64,000 nt of DNA. Source: CAVSNH01 sp963729275. GTDB taxonomy: Bacteria > Actinomycetota > Acidimicrobiia > Acidimicrobiales > RAAP-2. The stretch lies in assembly GCA_963729275.1 (NCBI GenBank), contig CAVSNH010000003.1, positions 786,604 to 850,603 of the forward strand. The letters are read 5' to 3'. The position numbers and the translations under genes were made by a program. Below are positions 16,599-24,836 of this stretch, in pieces (position 1 is the first letter of the stretch; each line of letters opens with the position of its first letter). Below the pieces are notes generated by a model. The model worked only from the letters and a program-made list of their open reading frames with translations, had not been told where the DNA came from and did not search any database.

Positions 16599-19313
16599 TT
16601 AGCCGATCACACGGCGGACGGACAACGAGTTGCTCCTCCCATCGATCCTGATGGACACGTGGAAGGTCCAGGACCCAGCCGTCAGCACGGCGTAGTTGAC
16701 GTAGTGGTTGTACGCGACCCGGAGGTGACGCAGGTACTGGGGCGGAGATCCTCTGTGGACTGCGGTGACCTCGACCTCGTCGATCACAGCCCGTCCCTGT
16801 GTTGGATAGAGGAAGACATGGAACTCGTTGACGCCCTGCGTGCCGGGGTTGAGGTACAGCTGGGTTGTTCCTCCGGTCTTGAGCGGTAGCGTCGAAATAG
16901 TCGGAAGCACCGGTAGAAGGCTCTGGCCTCTGGCTGGGGAGACCGCTTCACTGGCAACGATTAGCCCGGCGAACAGCAGCGCCGGCACCACCACAGAGAG
17001 GGCGGTGGCTTTGAAACCGTGCAGCAACCGCGGTGTGCGCACGCTGGCCATCCCCGAACGACCGAGTCGGGTCAGCCGAAGGCTGTTGGTCACGACTACG
17101 AGACTGGAGAGGGCCATGGCCACGGCTGCGACGAGCGGATCGATCAATCCGGCCGCGGCCAGGGGCAGGGCGGCCAGGTTGTAGCCACTGGCCCAGCCGA
17201 AGTTCTGGCGGATGACCGCGTAGGTCGACCGGGCCAGGCTCACCGCCGCTGGCACCCCGTTGAGGTCGTTGCCAAGCAGCGCCACCTCGCTGTTGGCCAG
17301 GGCCACCTCCGAACCGCTACCGATGGCGCAACCGACCTCGGCGGCGACCAGGGCTGGGGCGTCGTTAACCCCGTCACCCACCATCAGTATCCGTCGGGAT
17401 TCATCGTTCCAGGCGGCCAGCGCAGCCAACTTTCCCGCCGGGCTGAGCTCGGCTTTGGTCTCATCGATCCCGAGCTTGGTGGCTGCGACGGTCACCGCCA
17501 CCCGGTTGTCGCCGCTCAGAATGGCGGTGCGCAACCCGAGCCGGTGCAGCCGCTGAACGCTGCCATGAGCCTCGGGCCGCAGCGGATTGGCCACGGCGAC
17601 TAACCCGAGCGCCGCCCCGTCGCGTTCGACCGCGACGACCGTCTCGGCATGACCTTCACGAGCGGCGGCAAACCCGTTCAGGTCGTCGGTCAGCACCACA
17701 GCGCCGGGTCGGCCGACCCAGGCAGAGGTGCCTCCGACCAGGCCGGCAACCCCGACGCCAGGCAGCGCGGCAACGTCCTCAGCCGGACAAGACCTCGGTG
17801 ACGCTGCTCGGATTGCCGCCGCGATCGGGTGATCACTCTCGGCTTCGAGCGCCGACGCCGTCGCCAGCACCTCGGTCCGGTCGAATCCGGGCGCCGACGC
17901 TACCTCGGTGACCACCGCATGCCTCTCTGTCAGAGTCCCCGTCTTGTCGAAGACGACCATGTCCACACGGGCGAGGCGCTCGAGAGCGTCGGCGCTGCGG
18001 ACGAAGATACCGAGTGCCGAGGCCCGCCCACAGCCAACCATCATGGCGATAGGGGCGGCGAGGCCCATGGCGCAGGGGCAAGCGACGAGCAGCACCGATA
18101 GCGCGCTCAACACGGCCGTGTCGTGGTTGCCCACCGCGAACCACCAGGCGACAAACGTCGCGGCAGCGATGCCGAGAACGGCGGGGACAAAGACCGCGCT
18201 GACTCGGTCGGCCAGGCGCTGCAGCGGCGCCTTGTCCCGTTGGGCCTCGTCGACGAGCTGCTGCAGGCGAGAGAGCACGGACTCGGCGGCCAACGTCTCG
18301 ACCCGCACGACGATGGCCGAGGCGCCGTTGCGCGTTCCGCCGGTGACCTGGCTGCCCGCGCCCCGATCGACGGGCATCGGTTCGCCCGTGAGCATGGACT
18401 CGTCGACCGCCGACCACCCGCTGACCACTCGGCCGTCGAGCGGGATGGCCTCGTTGGCCCGGACGCGAAGGAGGGCGCCCACGGGGACAGCGTCGGGCGA
18501 GACCAACTCACCCTGCTCGTCGTCGACGCCGGACACAAGCCTGGCCACGGGCGGGCGGAGGGAAAGGAGCGAATGGAGTGCCGCATTGGCCCGGCGCCGG
18601 GCGGCCGCCTCGGCAGCACGTCCGCTAGCGAAGACGGCCACGATAAAGGGAGCCATGACGTAGTGCAGCCGGGCGGCGAAGGCACCGCTCCCGCTCCCGA
18701 TGTGCACATGCCGGCCACCGATGGCGATGGCCTCGACCGCCTGGACGGCGATGGCGGCAATCGTGCCCAGCGCGGTGAGGGTATCCATGCTGGTCGAACC
18801 GTGACGGGCCAGACGAGCGGCATCGCGCAGGAACGGCCAACCGCCAACAAATTCGATGACGACGGAGAGGCCGAGGATGGCCCACCCGGGGCCCGCCGTC
18901 TGTGGAGCGGTGACCGCCACCAGGACGGCGGCGACAGCCATTGGCCAGGACAGCGCCGCCCGTAAGAGCCAGTGATCGTCGTGCTCGGTCCGGTCGACCG
19001 CCCTCCCTTCGACCGGGGCGGCCTGATAACCAGTGCCGACCACCGCTTGGCAAAGGTCCGAGGGATCGAGCTCGGCCGGGTCATAGGAGACGAAGGCCCG
19101 ATTGGTGGCCAGGTTGACCGAGGCGCTCGCCACGGCCGGCGTGCGCCGGAGGGTACGTTCGATCCGGGTCGCACAAGCACTGCAATGCATCCCACCCACG
19201 GTCAGCTCAACCGTCGCCAGCCGCGTGCTGTCCGCGCCAGGCTCGGCATCGGTGGAGCCATCGAGCACGCGGTCATCGGTCCGATTGACCGAGTACAGGG
19301 AACTCTTGCTCAC
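16599..19313 (-). CDS. Copper-type P1B ATPase with extra C-terminal domain
   Basis: 904 residues from GTG 19313. An HMA domain carries GMHCSAC (Cys44, Cys47). The transport signature LLVACPCAMGLAAP (CPC in the membrane) is that of Cu(+)/Ag(+) pumps. The phosphorylation motif DKTGTLTE, ESDHPIAAAI and GDGVNDAPAL follow, so the catalytic core is complete. After the last helices the protein continues about 120 residues past the usual end (from LIVASEAVSPARGQ), with a beta-rich tail (TQLYLNPGTQGVNEFHVFLY) that looks extracytosolic and resembles CopC/YtkA-type modules. It should export monovalent copper or silver. The start is uncertain because the frame is open to 19676. Confidence 0.92.
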   Translation of the reverse strand: MSKSSLYSVNRTDDRVLDGSTDAEPGADSTRLATVELTVGGMHCSACATRIERTLRRTPAVASASVNLATNRAFVSYDPAELDPSDLCQAVVGTGYQAAPVEGRAVDRTEHDDHWLLRAALSWPMAVAAVLVAVTAPQTAGPGWAILGLSVVIEFVGGWPFLRDAARLARHGSTSMDTLTALGTIAAIAVQAVEAIAIGGRHVHIGSGSGAFAARLHYVMAPFIVAVFASGRAAEAAARRRANAALHSLLSLRPPVARLVSGVDDEQGELVSPDAVPVGALLRVRANEAIPLDGRVVSGWSAVDESMLTGEPMPVDRGAGSQVTGGTRNGASAIVVRVETLAAESVLSRLQQLVDEAQRDKAPLQRLADRVSAVFVPAVLGIAAATFVAWWFAVGNHDTAVLSALSVLLVACPCAMGLAAPIAMMVGCGRASALGIFVRSADALERLARVDMVVFDKTGTLTERHAVVTEVASAPGFDRTEVLATASALEAESDHPIAAAIRAASPRSCPAEDVAALPGVGVAGLVGGTSAWVGRPGAVVLTDDLNGFAAAREGHAETVVAVERDGAALGLVAVANPLRPEAHGSVQRLHRLGLRTAILSGDNRVAVTVAATKLGIDETKAELSPAGKLAALAAWNDESRRILMVGDGVNDAPALVAAEVGCAIGSGSEVALANSEVALLGNDLNGVPAAVSLARSTYAVIRQNFGWASGYNLAALPLAAAGLIDPLVAAVAMALSSLVVVTNSLRLTRLGRSGMASVRTPRLLHGFKATALSVVVPALLFAGLIVASEAVSPARGQSLLPVLPTISTLPLKTGGTTQLYLNPGTQGVNEFHVFLYPTQGRAVIDEVEVTAVHRGSPPQYLRHLRVAYNHYVNYAVLTAGSWTFHVSIRIDGRSNSLSVRRVIG

Positions 19314-19403
19314 GGGGCACGCCGAGACCCAAAGCCAACAGGTCGGCAGGGTGCAAGTCGGTGAACAGGCACTCGTATCGGGCTCGTCAGGCGTAGAGTG
19401 ACA

Positions 19404-19430
19404 GTAATAGTTAGCTGTGCTAATTATTAC
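19404..19430. promoter_or_regulatory. 27-bp palindromic operator candidate upstream of copper ATPase
   Basis: GTAATAGTTAGC, TGT, GCTAATTATTAC: the arms match at 11 of 12 positions. It sits 91 bases before the GTG start, in an AT-rich island inside GC-rich DNA. Length and symmetry suit a dimeric ArsR/SmtB- or CopY-like metal sensor. No such regulator gene is adjacent. Confidence 0.6.
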
Positions 19431-19615
19431 CACATGCCCGCCGCCCCTGGCCGGCAGAGCGGCCCCATCATTGTGCCGCCGGTTCCCGCCAGCCGACCAG
19501 GGGCGAGCGGAGTCGTTGCATGACGTGGGGCACGCAGCCGAGCGGTGAGGAGCTCGATCTGGGTAGGGCAAGATCAGGGGAGAGAATCCACGTACGTGAC
19601 AAATGGCCGTGAGGC
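19431..19615. other. Spacer between operator and IS relic
   Basis: No gene recognised. Confidence 0.4.
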
Positions 19616-19760
19616 TGAAGGGTGTCTTAACGGCGGTTCCCCGCTGAGCAGGCAGATCCATAGAACGCCCTTGCACCGGAATCCTGGTTTACGGAGTCGG
19701 GCGGACTTGCGGAGATGCTCGTGCGTTTGCGCTGCCGGCTAGTTCTGTCGGCTTGTCGGT
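19616..19760 (+). repeat. Truncated left end of the 20968/49255 IS family
   Basis: TGAAGGGTGTCTTAACGGCG at 19616, then CGCTGAGCAGGCAGATCC, then ATGCTCGTGCGTTTGCGCTG which parallels the ATGCTCGTCCGTCTCGTCG start of the transposase gene in the copy at 20968. Nothing beyond is recognisable. Confidence 0.6.
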
Positions 19761-19890
19761 GATCGCGGTCCAAGTCGGCCGTGTTCAATATTTGGACCCG
19801 TCACGCGCTGCCTACACCGCCGACCGCCGTGATCCCGAATCCAGCCCGGTGAATCCGTCTTTCATCAAGGACGAACAGAAGTAGCGCGTG

Positions 19891-20241
19891 ATGGACGGAG
19901 CTAACCAGGCGCGGTTCGGGATAATCAATGATCATCTCGAACCTGGCGAGGAGGTTCTCGACGACGTCCTCGCTCTCCTGCTCGATCCGGGCAGGGGGCT
20001 GAAGGCATGGGAAGCCGAAGGCTACCTAGTGCTCTCTGATCGGCGGCTGATATTCGGTACGCCGGAGCACGGAATCCTCGTTGATGTCCGGAGACGCGAG
20101 ATCAATGCCCCCGTGAGGGTGCGACACCGTTTCCTCATGGCACACCTACTCGTGTCACTCAAGGATGGCACCGTTCTCAGGTTGGTTGTCAATAAGAGCT
20201 CGGCTCGGGCGATCGCCGATGCCATCAACAGGGCCGTCTAG
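19891..20241 (+). CDS. Small PH-like (bPH_3/GRAM-type) domain protein
   Basis: 116 residues from ATG 19891 (GTG directly before is also possible). The segment YLVLSDRRLIFGTPEHGILVDVRRREI, followed by MAHLLVSLKDGTVLRLVVN, has the strand pattern of bacterial pleckstrin-homology-like domains, in which a typical phrase is YLVLTDRRLLF. A C-terminal helix ARAIADAINRAV closes the fold. Such domains bind lipids or proteins at the membrane; the partner here is unknown. It lies among IS remnants, so it may be cargo or a survivor of local decay. Confidence 0.7.
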   Translation: MDGANQARFGIINDHLEPGEEVLDDVLALLLDPGRGLKAWEAEGYLVLSDRRLIFGTPEHGILVDVRRREINAPVRVRHRFLMAHLLVSLKDGTVLRLVVNKSSARAIADAINRAV

Positions 20242-20506
20242 GGATCCGCCACCGTTCGTACCGTTTGGCTGACCAGATGTCGGCTCTGATCGAGAGTCAA
20301 TTCAGGGCTGGCATACGTCGTAGACGTATGCCAATCAGCTCGGCCGCCCACCGAAGAGGGCCCTTCTGGGCCTAGCCAGGCCATCATGAGGGTCGTCAAT
20401 CCACGGCAGCACCCAGCAGTGAATCCGAACGAGAACTCTGAAGACGAGGCGTGAGTTCCCGGCTGCTCCCACCGCTCAAGCATGGTGACGGCCGATCGCG
20501 CAGGAC

Positions 20507-20531
20507 CTATGTGACCGCACAGGTCACATAG
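20507..20531. terminator. Perfect 10-bp inverted repeat over the stop codon
   Basis: CTATGTGACC, GCACA, GGTCACATAG: perfect arms with a 5-nt loop, spanning the TAG stop of the minus-strand fragment. It could act as a hairpin terminator, but there is no T run. The GTGACC/GGTCAC core would also suit a dimeric regulator. Confidence 0.4.
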
Positions 20532-20830
20532 GGCGTGACCGTGACCGTCTGCGTGGAGCCGTCGTACCAGTACACGTTCCACCCAGGCGAACTCGGGAAG
20601 AGGGAGTTGATGCCGGAGTCCAACGACGTCGACGGGGTCGACACCCCTCCGCTCACCGCCACCGTCCCCGGCGGGCAGCTCGCTCCGGTTGCGCTGTCGC
20701 CTCCGGGAGCGACGACGTTCCCGAAGGTCTGGACCGTCGTAGCCGTTGACGATCCCGCAGACCGCGTAGGCGGTGACCGTCTGTTTGGTCTTCCCGTTGT
20801 TGCTGACGGTGGTCTCCCACGTACTGCCTT
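20507..20830 (-). pseudogene. 3' fragment of a secreted repeat protein, truncated by an IS end and frameshifted
   Basis: On the minus strand two similar segments are visible: WETTVSNNGKTKQTVTAYAVCG, in one frame, and SCPPGTVAVSGGV followed by PGWNVYWYDGSTQTVTV and TPYVTCAVT in another. They look like two copies of a Cys-containing extracellular module seen in actinobacterial exported proteins. One extra base near 20748 separates the frames. The 5' end is cut at 20831, where an IS terminus begins, so the signal peptide and upstream modules are lost. Confidence 0.65.
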
Positions 20831-20890
20831 GAAGGGTGTCATGACGGTGTCCGGGCTCTGACCAGGTCCGGCTCTGGATCGCTCAGCGTC
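20831..20890 (+). repeat. Solo terminus of the same IS family
   Basis: TGAAGGGTGTCATGACGGTG at 20831 followed by CTCTGACCAGGTCC matches the left end of the copy at 20968, only 137 bases away in the same orientation. It cuts the secreted-protein fragment. Confidence 0.65.
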
Positions 20891-20967
20891 CAGAGCACCG
20901 CGATAACCAGGAGTTGTCGCTGTTCAACGTCGCCTAAGTCCAGATGGGTTTTCGGCACCCACAGACG

Positions 20968-22324
20968 TGAAGGGTGTCATGACGGCGCCCGCCTGCTGAT
21001 CAGCCATATCGTCGAGATGGCCTTTGCTCCAAGATCCCGCTGAGGCGTCGGCCAGACTCTCGACATGCTCGTCCGTCTCGTCGCCCTCATCGGCCGTCAG
21101 CTCTTCCGGTTGGCCCTTCTTTCCTGCCGGTCGTAGCGGTCCAAGGACATTGAGCTCCTGGTGCTTCGCCAAGAGGTGGCCGTCCTCCGCCGCCAAGTGA
21201 ATCGTCCTCGAATCCGACCGGAAGAACGGATCGTCTTTTCCCTGCTCCAGCGACTGCGGCCTGCTCGTGAACGGCTCTCGTCCCTGGTCACGCCGGACAC
21301 CCTCCGGCGGTGGCATCGCGAACTCGTCCGTCGAAAATGGACTCGCCCTCATCGAGTGAACCCGAGGCGGAGGATCCCGCTCGACATCCAGATCCTCGTC
21401 TGGCGATTGGCGAAGGAGAATCCACTCTGGGGCTATCGCCGCATCCAAGGAGAGCTCAAGAAGCTGGGTATCGAGATCTCGGCTTCGAGTATCCGACGGA
21501 TCACCTCCCCGAAGCGACGGCCGGGTCCCAAGCGAGACACCTGGTGTCAGTTCATGCGGAACCAGGCCGCTTCGATCATCGCCTGCGACCTCTTCACAGT
21601 GGAGTCGATCAGGCTGAAGACGCTCCACGTGATCTTCTTCATCGATCTGAACACCCGGCAGGTCCTGATCGGTGGAGTGACCGACGGGGCTACCAATCTG
21701 TCCTGGTGTACCCAGGTCGCCCGCAATCTGTCCGAGGTACGAATAGTCCGATCCAATTTCTCGTCCACGACCGTGATAACCGGTTCGGCCCCGCCTTTGA
21801 CGAGGTGTTCGAGGCCGAGGGGATCAGGATCCTTCGCACGCCGTGGCGGGTACCGAGAGCCAATGCCTACGCCGAGCGGTTCATCCGGACCGTCCGAAAT
21901 GAGTGCCTCGACCGGGTCTTCATTTTGAACGAACGCCATCTCCGATCAGTGCTCACGACCTACGTCGACCATTACAACCGCGAGAGGCGGCACCGGGGCC
22001 TTGATCTGCTTCCACCCGAGGGGCGGTCAAACGTTTCTTGCGCCTCCCCCACTTCCGACGGGATTATCCGCCGCGATCGACTCGGCGGACTGATCCACGA
22101 GCACTACCGAGAAGCTGCTTAGCCAACCACGACCGTCACATCGGCAGTCACTGGAAGGTCTGCGCCAAGCGCTCGAGATGTCGGTCGACGAGCATCCGGT
22201 TAGGTCGGCCCTGCCCGGTCGTTGAAAGCGAACGTGACGGTCCATTGCAAATGAGCTCTGGATTCTTACCTTGCGCGATTTCAACCGTCACGAAGAGCGC
22301 ACGTACTGGTGATGACACCCTTCA
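20968..22324 (+). mobile_element. Full-length but inactive IS copy A (rve-type transposase)
   Basis: Left end TGAAGGGTGTCATGAC at 20968; right end at 22324 reads TGAAGGGTGTCATCAC in reverse complement (14 of 16 match). Length 1357 bp. Copy B at 49255-50618 is the same element, and four orphan ends of it are scattered in the first 21 kb. No target duplication is evident. Confidence 0.85.
21065..22122 (+). pseudogene. rve-core transposase of IS copy A, broken
   Basis: Begins MLVRLVALIGRQLFRLALL, meets TAG near 21137, then resumes with LLVLRQEVAVLRRQVNRPR, the WHRELVRRKWT DNA-binding part, ENPLWGYRRIQGELKKLGIE and IIACDLFTVESIRL (first catalytic Asp). A frameshift near 21740 moves the reading to IQFLVHDRDNRFG (second Asp region) and RANAYAERFIRTVRNECLDR (third catalytic Glu). 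The DDE triad is thus present but split over frames. It belongs to the IS3/IS481-like integrase-core transposases. Confidence 0.8.
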
Positions 22325-22410
22325 CAATGGCGCGTGCGTTTTTTGTGCGGCGCGAAGGGCGGAATCCTGTACCACATGCACCACGGCGACGCAGCGCCGC
22401 GAGGAAATCA
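22325..22410 (-). pseudogene. Repeat of the 3' end of the 28711 gene, cut by IS copy A
   Basis: Read on the minus strand this encodes WCMWYRIPPFAPHKKRTRH, nearly the same as the C-terminus WCVWYKVPPFAPQKRTRH of the YdeI-like protein at 28711. Nucleotide identity is high for about 65 bases and falls off after. The IS right end replaces the stop codon. No upstream part of a YdeI-like gene is recognisable here. Confidence 0.55.
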
Positions 22411-22524
22411 GGAGCCTAGGCCTGGGCGGTAGGCGACGCCTTAGATGTGCCTGTAAGCCTGCGATCGAGCGGCACGGGGCTTCGTCGTAACGGTCCAAAA
22501 GCAAGAACAAGTGCTTTCTGCTGT

Positions 22525-23817
22525 TCAGAGCTCAAGACCCGAGCGACCCCGTGAGCGCCCCTGCTCGCGGCTTGCCAGCAAGTATCTCAGGCCTTCCACC
22601 GCGAGGAACGCGGTGACGACGGCGATCAGGATGGGAAAGGTCTGCAATGGCCCCACGCGGGTCAGGAGCGCAGCCATCAGCACCATTGCGAACGGCGCGG
22701 CCGCGAGCGACCCGAGGACGGCGGTAAGCAGGCAGCTGAAGGCCAGTCCCAGCGGAACGCCAGGGATTGCCTGGTGGACGACGACCCCGGCTGTTCCGCC
22801 GATAAATAGCGACGGGAAGATCGGGCCGCCCACGAATCCGCTGCCCTGGCTCACCGCATAGGTGAGCATCTTCGCGATCAGAATTGCCGTACACAGGCCC
22901 AGGCCCAAAGTGCTTGCCCCTTTGAGCACAGATGTGAGCTGGTCGCCGCCCGAAAACATCGTCAGCGGGAGTGCCACGCCGACGAGTCCGAACATCACGC
23001 CACCCATCGCTGATTTAGCGATCGCCGGGATCTTTAGCCAGCCGAACAGCCGCGAGGCTGACACCATGAACCCAGCCAGCAGGATCGTCACCAAGGCGCC
23101 GAACAGGCCAAGGGGGACGCCTGCGAGCAGTTGCCAGTCATCGAACGCATACCGCGGTACCGGATAGGCGCCTAGGAACACGGCGCCGGCGACAGCGAAG
23201 TAGATCCCGAAGGAGAGGCTCCCGGCAACGATGTCCGCGACCAGAGTTTTGCTGAATCGGTGGCCGCCCGGACGGGCAACCTCCAGGATCAGCATCACCA
23301 CAATCACCGGACTGGAGAACAGACCACCGAAGATGCCGGCGATGCCGGCGAGGGCGTTCACCTGGGAGTCCTCTGTGCACAGCCCCCGTCGCTGGGCCAT
23401 CCAGCTGCCAACGCCGCCGCCCATGGAGGCCAGCACCTTCTCTGGACCGACGCTCGCACCACCAATCAGTGACACTGTCGAGACGGCCACGGTTCCCGGC
23501 ACAAGTCCCGGATCGACGTGCGCGGCTCGCACGTCATCGAACAAGCCGGGCACCTCCTCGGGCAGGCGGGTCAGCCGTCGCAGCAGGCCAACCACGACGC
23601 CTGCCGCGGCGGTGACGGCCACCCACCACCAGTGCCCGCTGAACCACCCCGGACTGGAATCGGTGCCCCACCGCCCCCCGAACTTGATTATGCCCAGGAA
23701 AACCAGCCCGACGAAGGCACCAAACACCCCGAGGGCGGCGGCATAAGCCATGAGCACCCAGAACTCCCGATTTTGCGCGAAAGGGGGATCTGGGGTTGGC
23801 CTGGGCGTGGCGCCCAC
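22525..23817 (-). CDS. Divergent CLC-family ion channel/transporter
   Basis: 430 residues, about ten to eleven hydrophobic helices, with CLC-like repeats. The first selectivity motif reads GGASVGPEKVLA rather than GREGP, so the Glu sits after GP; the later one, GSGFVGGPIFPSLFIGG, is close to the standard GGxFxPSLxxG. This is the pattern of the divergent actinobacterial voltage-gated-chloride-channel-like group. Ion selectivity and gating may therefore differ from the CLC at 14387. There is no cytosolic CBS domain. It stands alone, with no near partner. Confidence 0.85.
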   Translation of the reverse strand: MGATPRPTPDPPFAQNREFWVLMAYAAALGVFGAFVGLVFLGIIKFGGRWGTDSSPGWFSGHWWWVAVTAAAGVVVGLLRRLTRLPEEVPGLFDDVRAAHVDPGLVPGTVAVSTVSLIGGASVGPEKVLASMGGGVGSWMAQRRGLCTEDSQVNALAGIAGIFGGLFSSPVIVVMLILEVARPGGHRFSKTLVADIVAGSLSFGIYFAVAGAVFLGAYPVPRYAFDDWQLLAGVPLGLFGALVTILLAGFMVSASRLFGWLKIPAIAKSAMGGVMFGLVGVALPLTMFSGGDQLTSVLKGASTLGLGLCTAILIAKMLTYAVSQGSGFVGGPIFPSLFIGGTAGVVVHQAIPGVPLGLAFSCLLTAVLGSLAAAPFAMVLMAALLTRVGPLQTFPILIAVVTAFLAVEGLRYLLASREQGRSRGRSGLEL

Positions 23818-23988
23818 AACATGACGCTAGCAAAATGGAGGCCGCGACTATGGCTCTCGAGATCGCCATCCACCGTAGATATCCACTTTCACTATGGATG
23901 GACCGCCCTTGGCCGAATCCGGAAAGGGCGCAGGTCGAAGCTCGATTTCGCGCACAGGGAATAGGAGCGTCCATCAACGTAGGAACAT

Positions 23989-24412
23989 ATGAACATCCTC
24001 GTGGCAACGGATGGATCCGAGTCTGCGATCGACGCGGCTCGCCGGTCCATGGACGCTACGCCCCCGGGCTCACGCCGTGCAGGCAGCGGTTATCCCCGGA
24101 TATGGACCCCATGACGCTGGAGGCACAGAGGGCCCAGGCATCAGCTACAAGCAGGCGGACAAGGATTGGAAGAAGGCAAACGCCGAAGGGCAAGCTGCAC
24201 TCGATCGCACCGCCTCGCCGCTTGGAACCGATGCGCAGGTTCCACTCGTTCCAGACGATGAAACGACGGGGGAAGTGATCGACCGACTCGCCAGTGAGAT
24301 TAACGCAGACGTGCTCGTGGTTGGCGCGACCAGCAAGGGTTGGTTGAGAGCCAGCGACTACGCGGCCCACCACGCACCGTGTCCAGTCATGCTGATCCGC
24401 CAAGACCACTGA
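23989..24412 (+). pseudogene. Universal stress protein (single UspA domain), frameshifted and internally deleted
   Basis: MNILVATDGSESAIDAARRS is a standard UspA start with a preceding AGGA. The frame then breaks near 24060-24070; the next frame gives HAVQAAVIPGYGPHD, QADKDWKKANAEGQAALDRT, INADVLVVGATSKGWLR and HHAPCPVMLIRQDH, the rest of the fold. The usual nucleotide-binding GxxGS segment between GWLR and SDYAAHHAPC is missing, an in-frame deletion. Two separate lesions argue for true decay and not only a read error. An intact two-domain USP exists at 56794. Confidence 0.75.
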
Positions 24413-24431
24413 GTGCAGGAGACGTCGGCAA

Positions 24432-24836
24432 ATGGCCAGAATCGGCAAAGGTCGCGCCATTTCAGATGATCCGACCGAGCACTTCTTCGAGGATCTCGCG
24501 TCGCGCGGCGAGGAGCCGTTACTGCACAACATATCTGGGTCCCTACGAATCGACATTACGGACGGGGCAACGACTCGGCATTTCCATATCACGGTCGACG
24601 GCGGTCACGTCGATGTGTCGCACAGAATCATTCGCGCTGACGCCATCGTACGCGTCGAACGAGCACTGTTCAACGAAATGGCTGAGGGCAAGATGAATCC
24701 TCTTGCCGCTTTTTTGCGGGGCCGCTTTACGATCGAGGGTGACCCGGGTCTCATGACATCTTTGACCCGCTTGTTCCCTGGACCGCCGTCCTCACAAAAG
24801 GCGTTCCTCAAACGGCAAGAGGAAGAGGCGACATGA
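24432..24836 (+). CDS. SCP2 sterol-carrier-like domain protein
   Basis: 134 residues. The pattern GSLRIDITDGATTRHFHITVDGGHVDVS, then DAIVRVERALFNEMAEGKMNPLAAFLRGRFTIEGD, is that of SCP2-like lipid-binding domains: a beta sheet followed by the GK(M/L)xPxxAxxxGKxxxxGD-type segment. Such proteins hold hydrophobic ligands. Its stop overlaps the next ATG (ATGA), so it is translated together with the glucosidase-like gene, a pairing whose logic is unclear. Confidence 0.8.
   Translation: MARIGKGRAISDDPTEHFFEDLASRGEEPLLHNISGSLRIDITDGATTRHFHITVDGGHVDVSHRIIRADAIVRVERALFNEMAEGKMNPLAAFLRGRFTIEGDPGLMTSLTRLFPGPPSSQKAFLKRQEEEAT

Noticed and set aside
19314..19676. Full upstream extension of the ATPase frame
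   Set aside because: It would run through the operator palindrome and has no ribosome site or family resemblance before the Cys-rich part.
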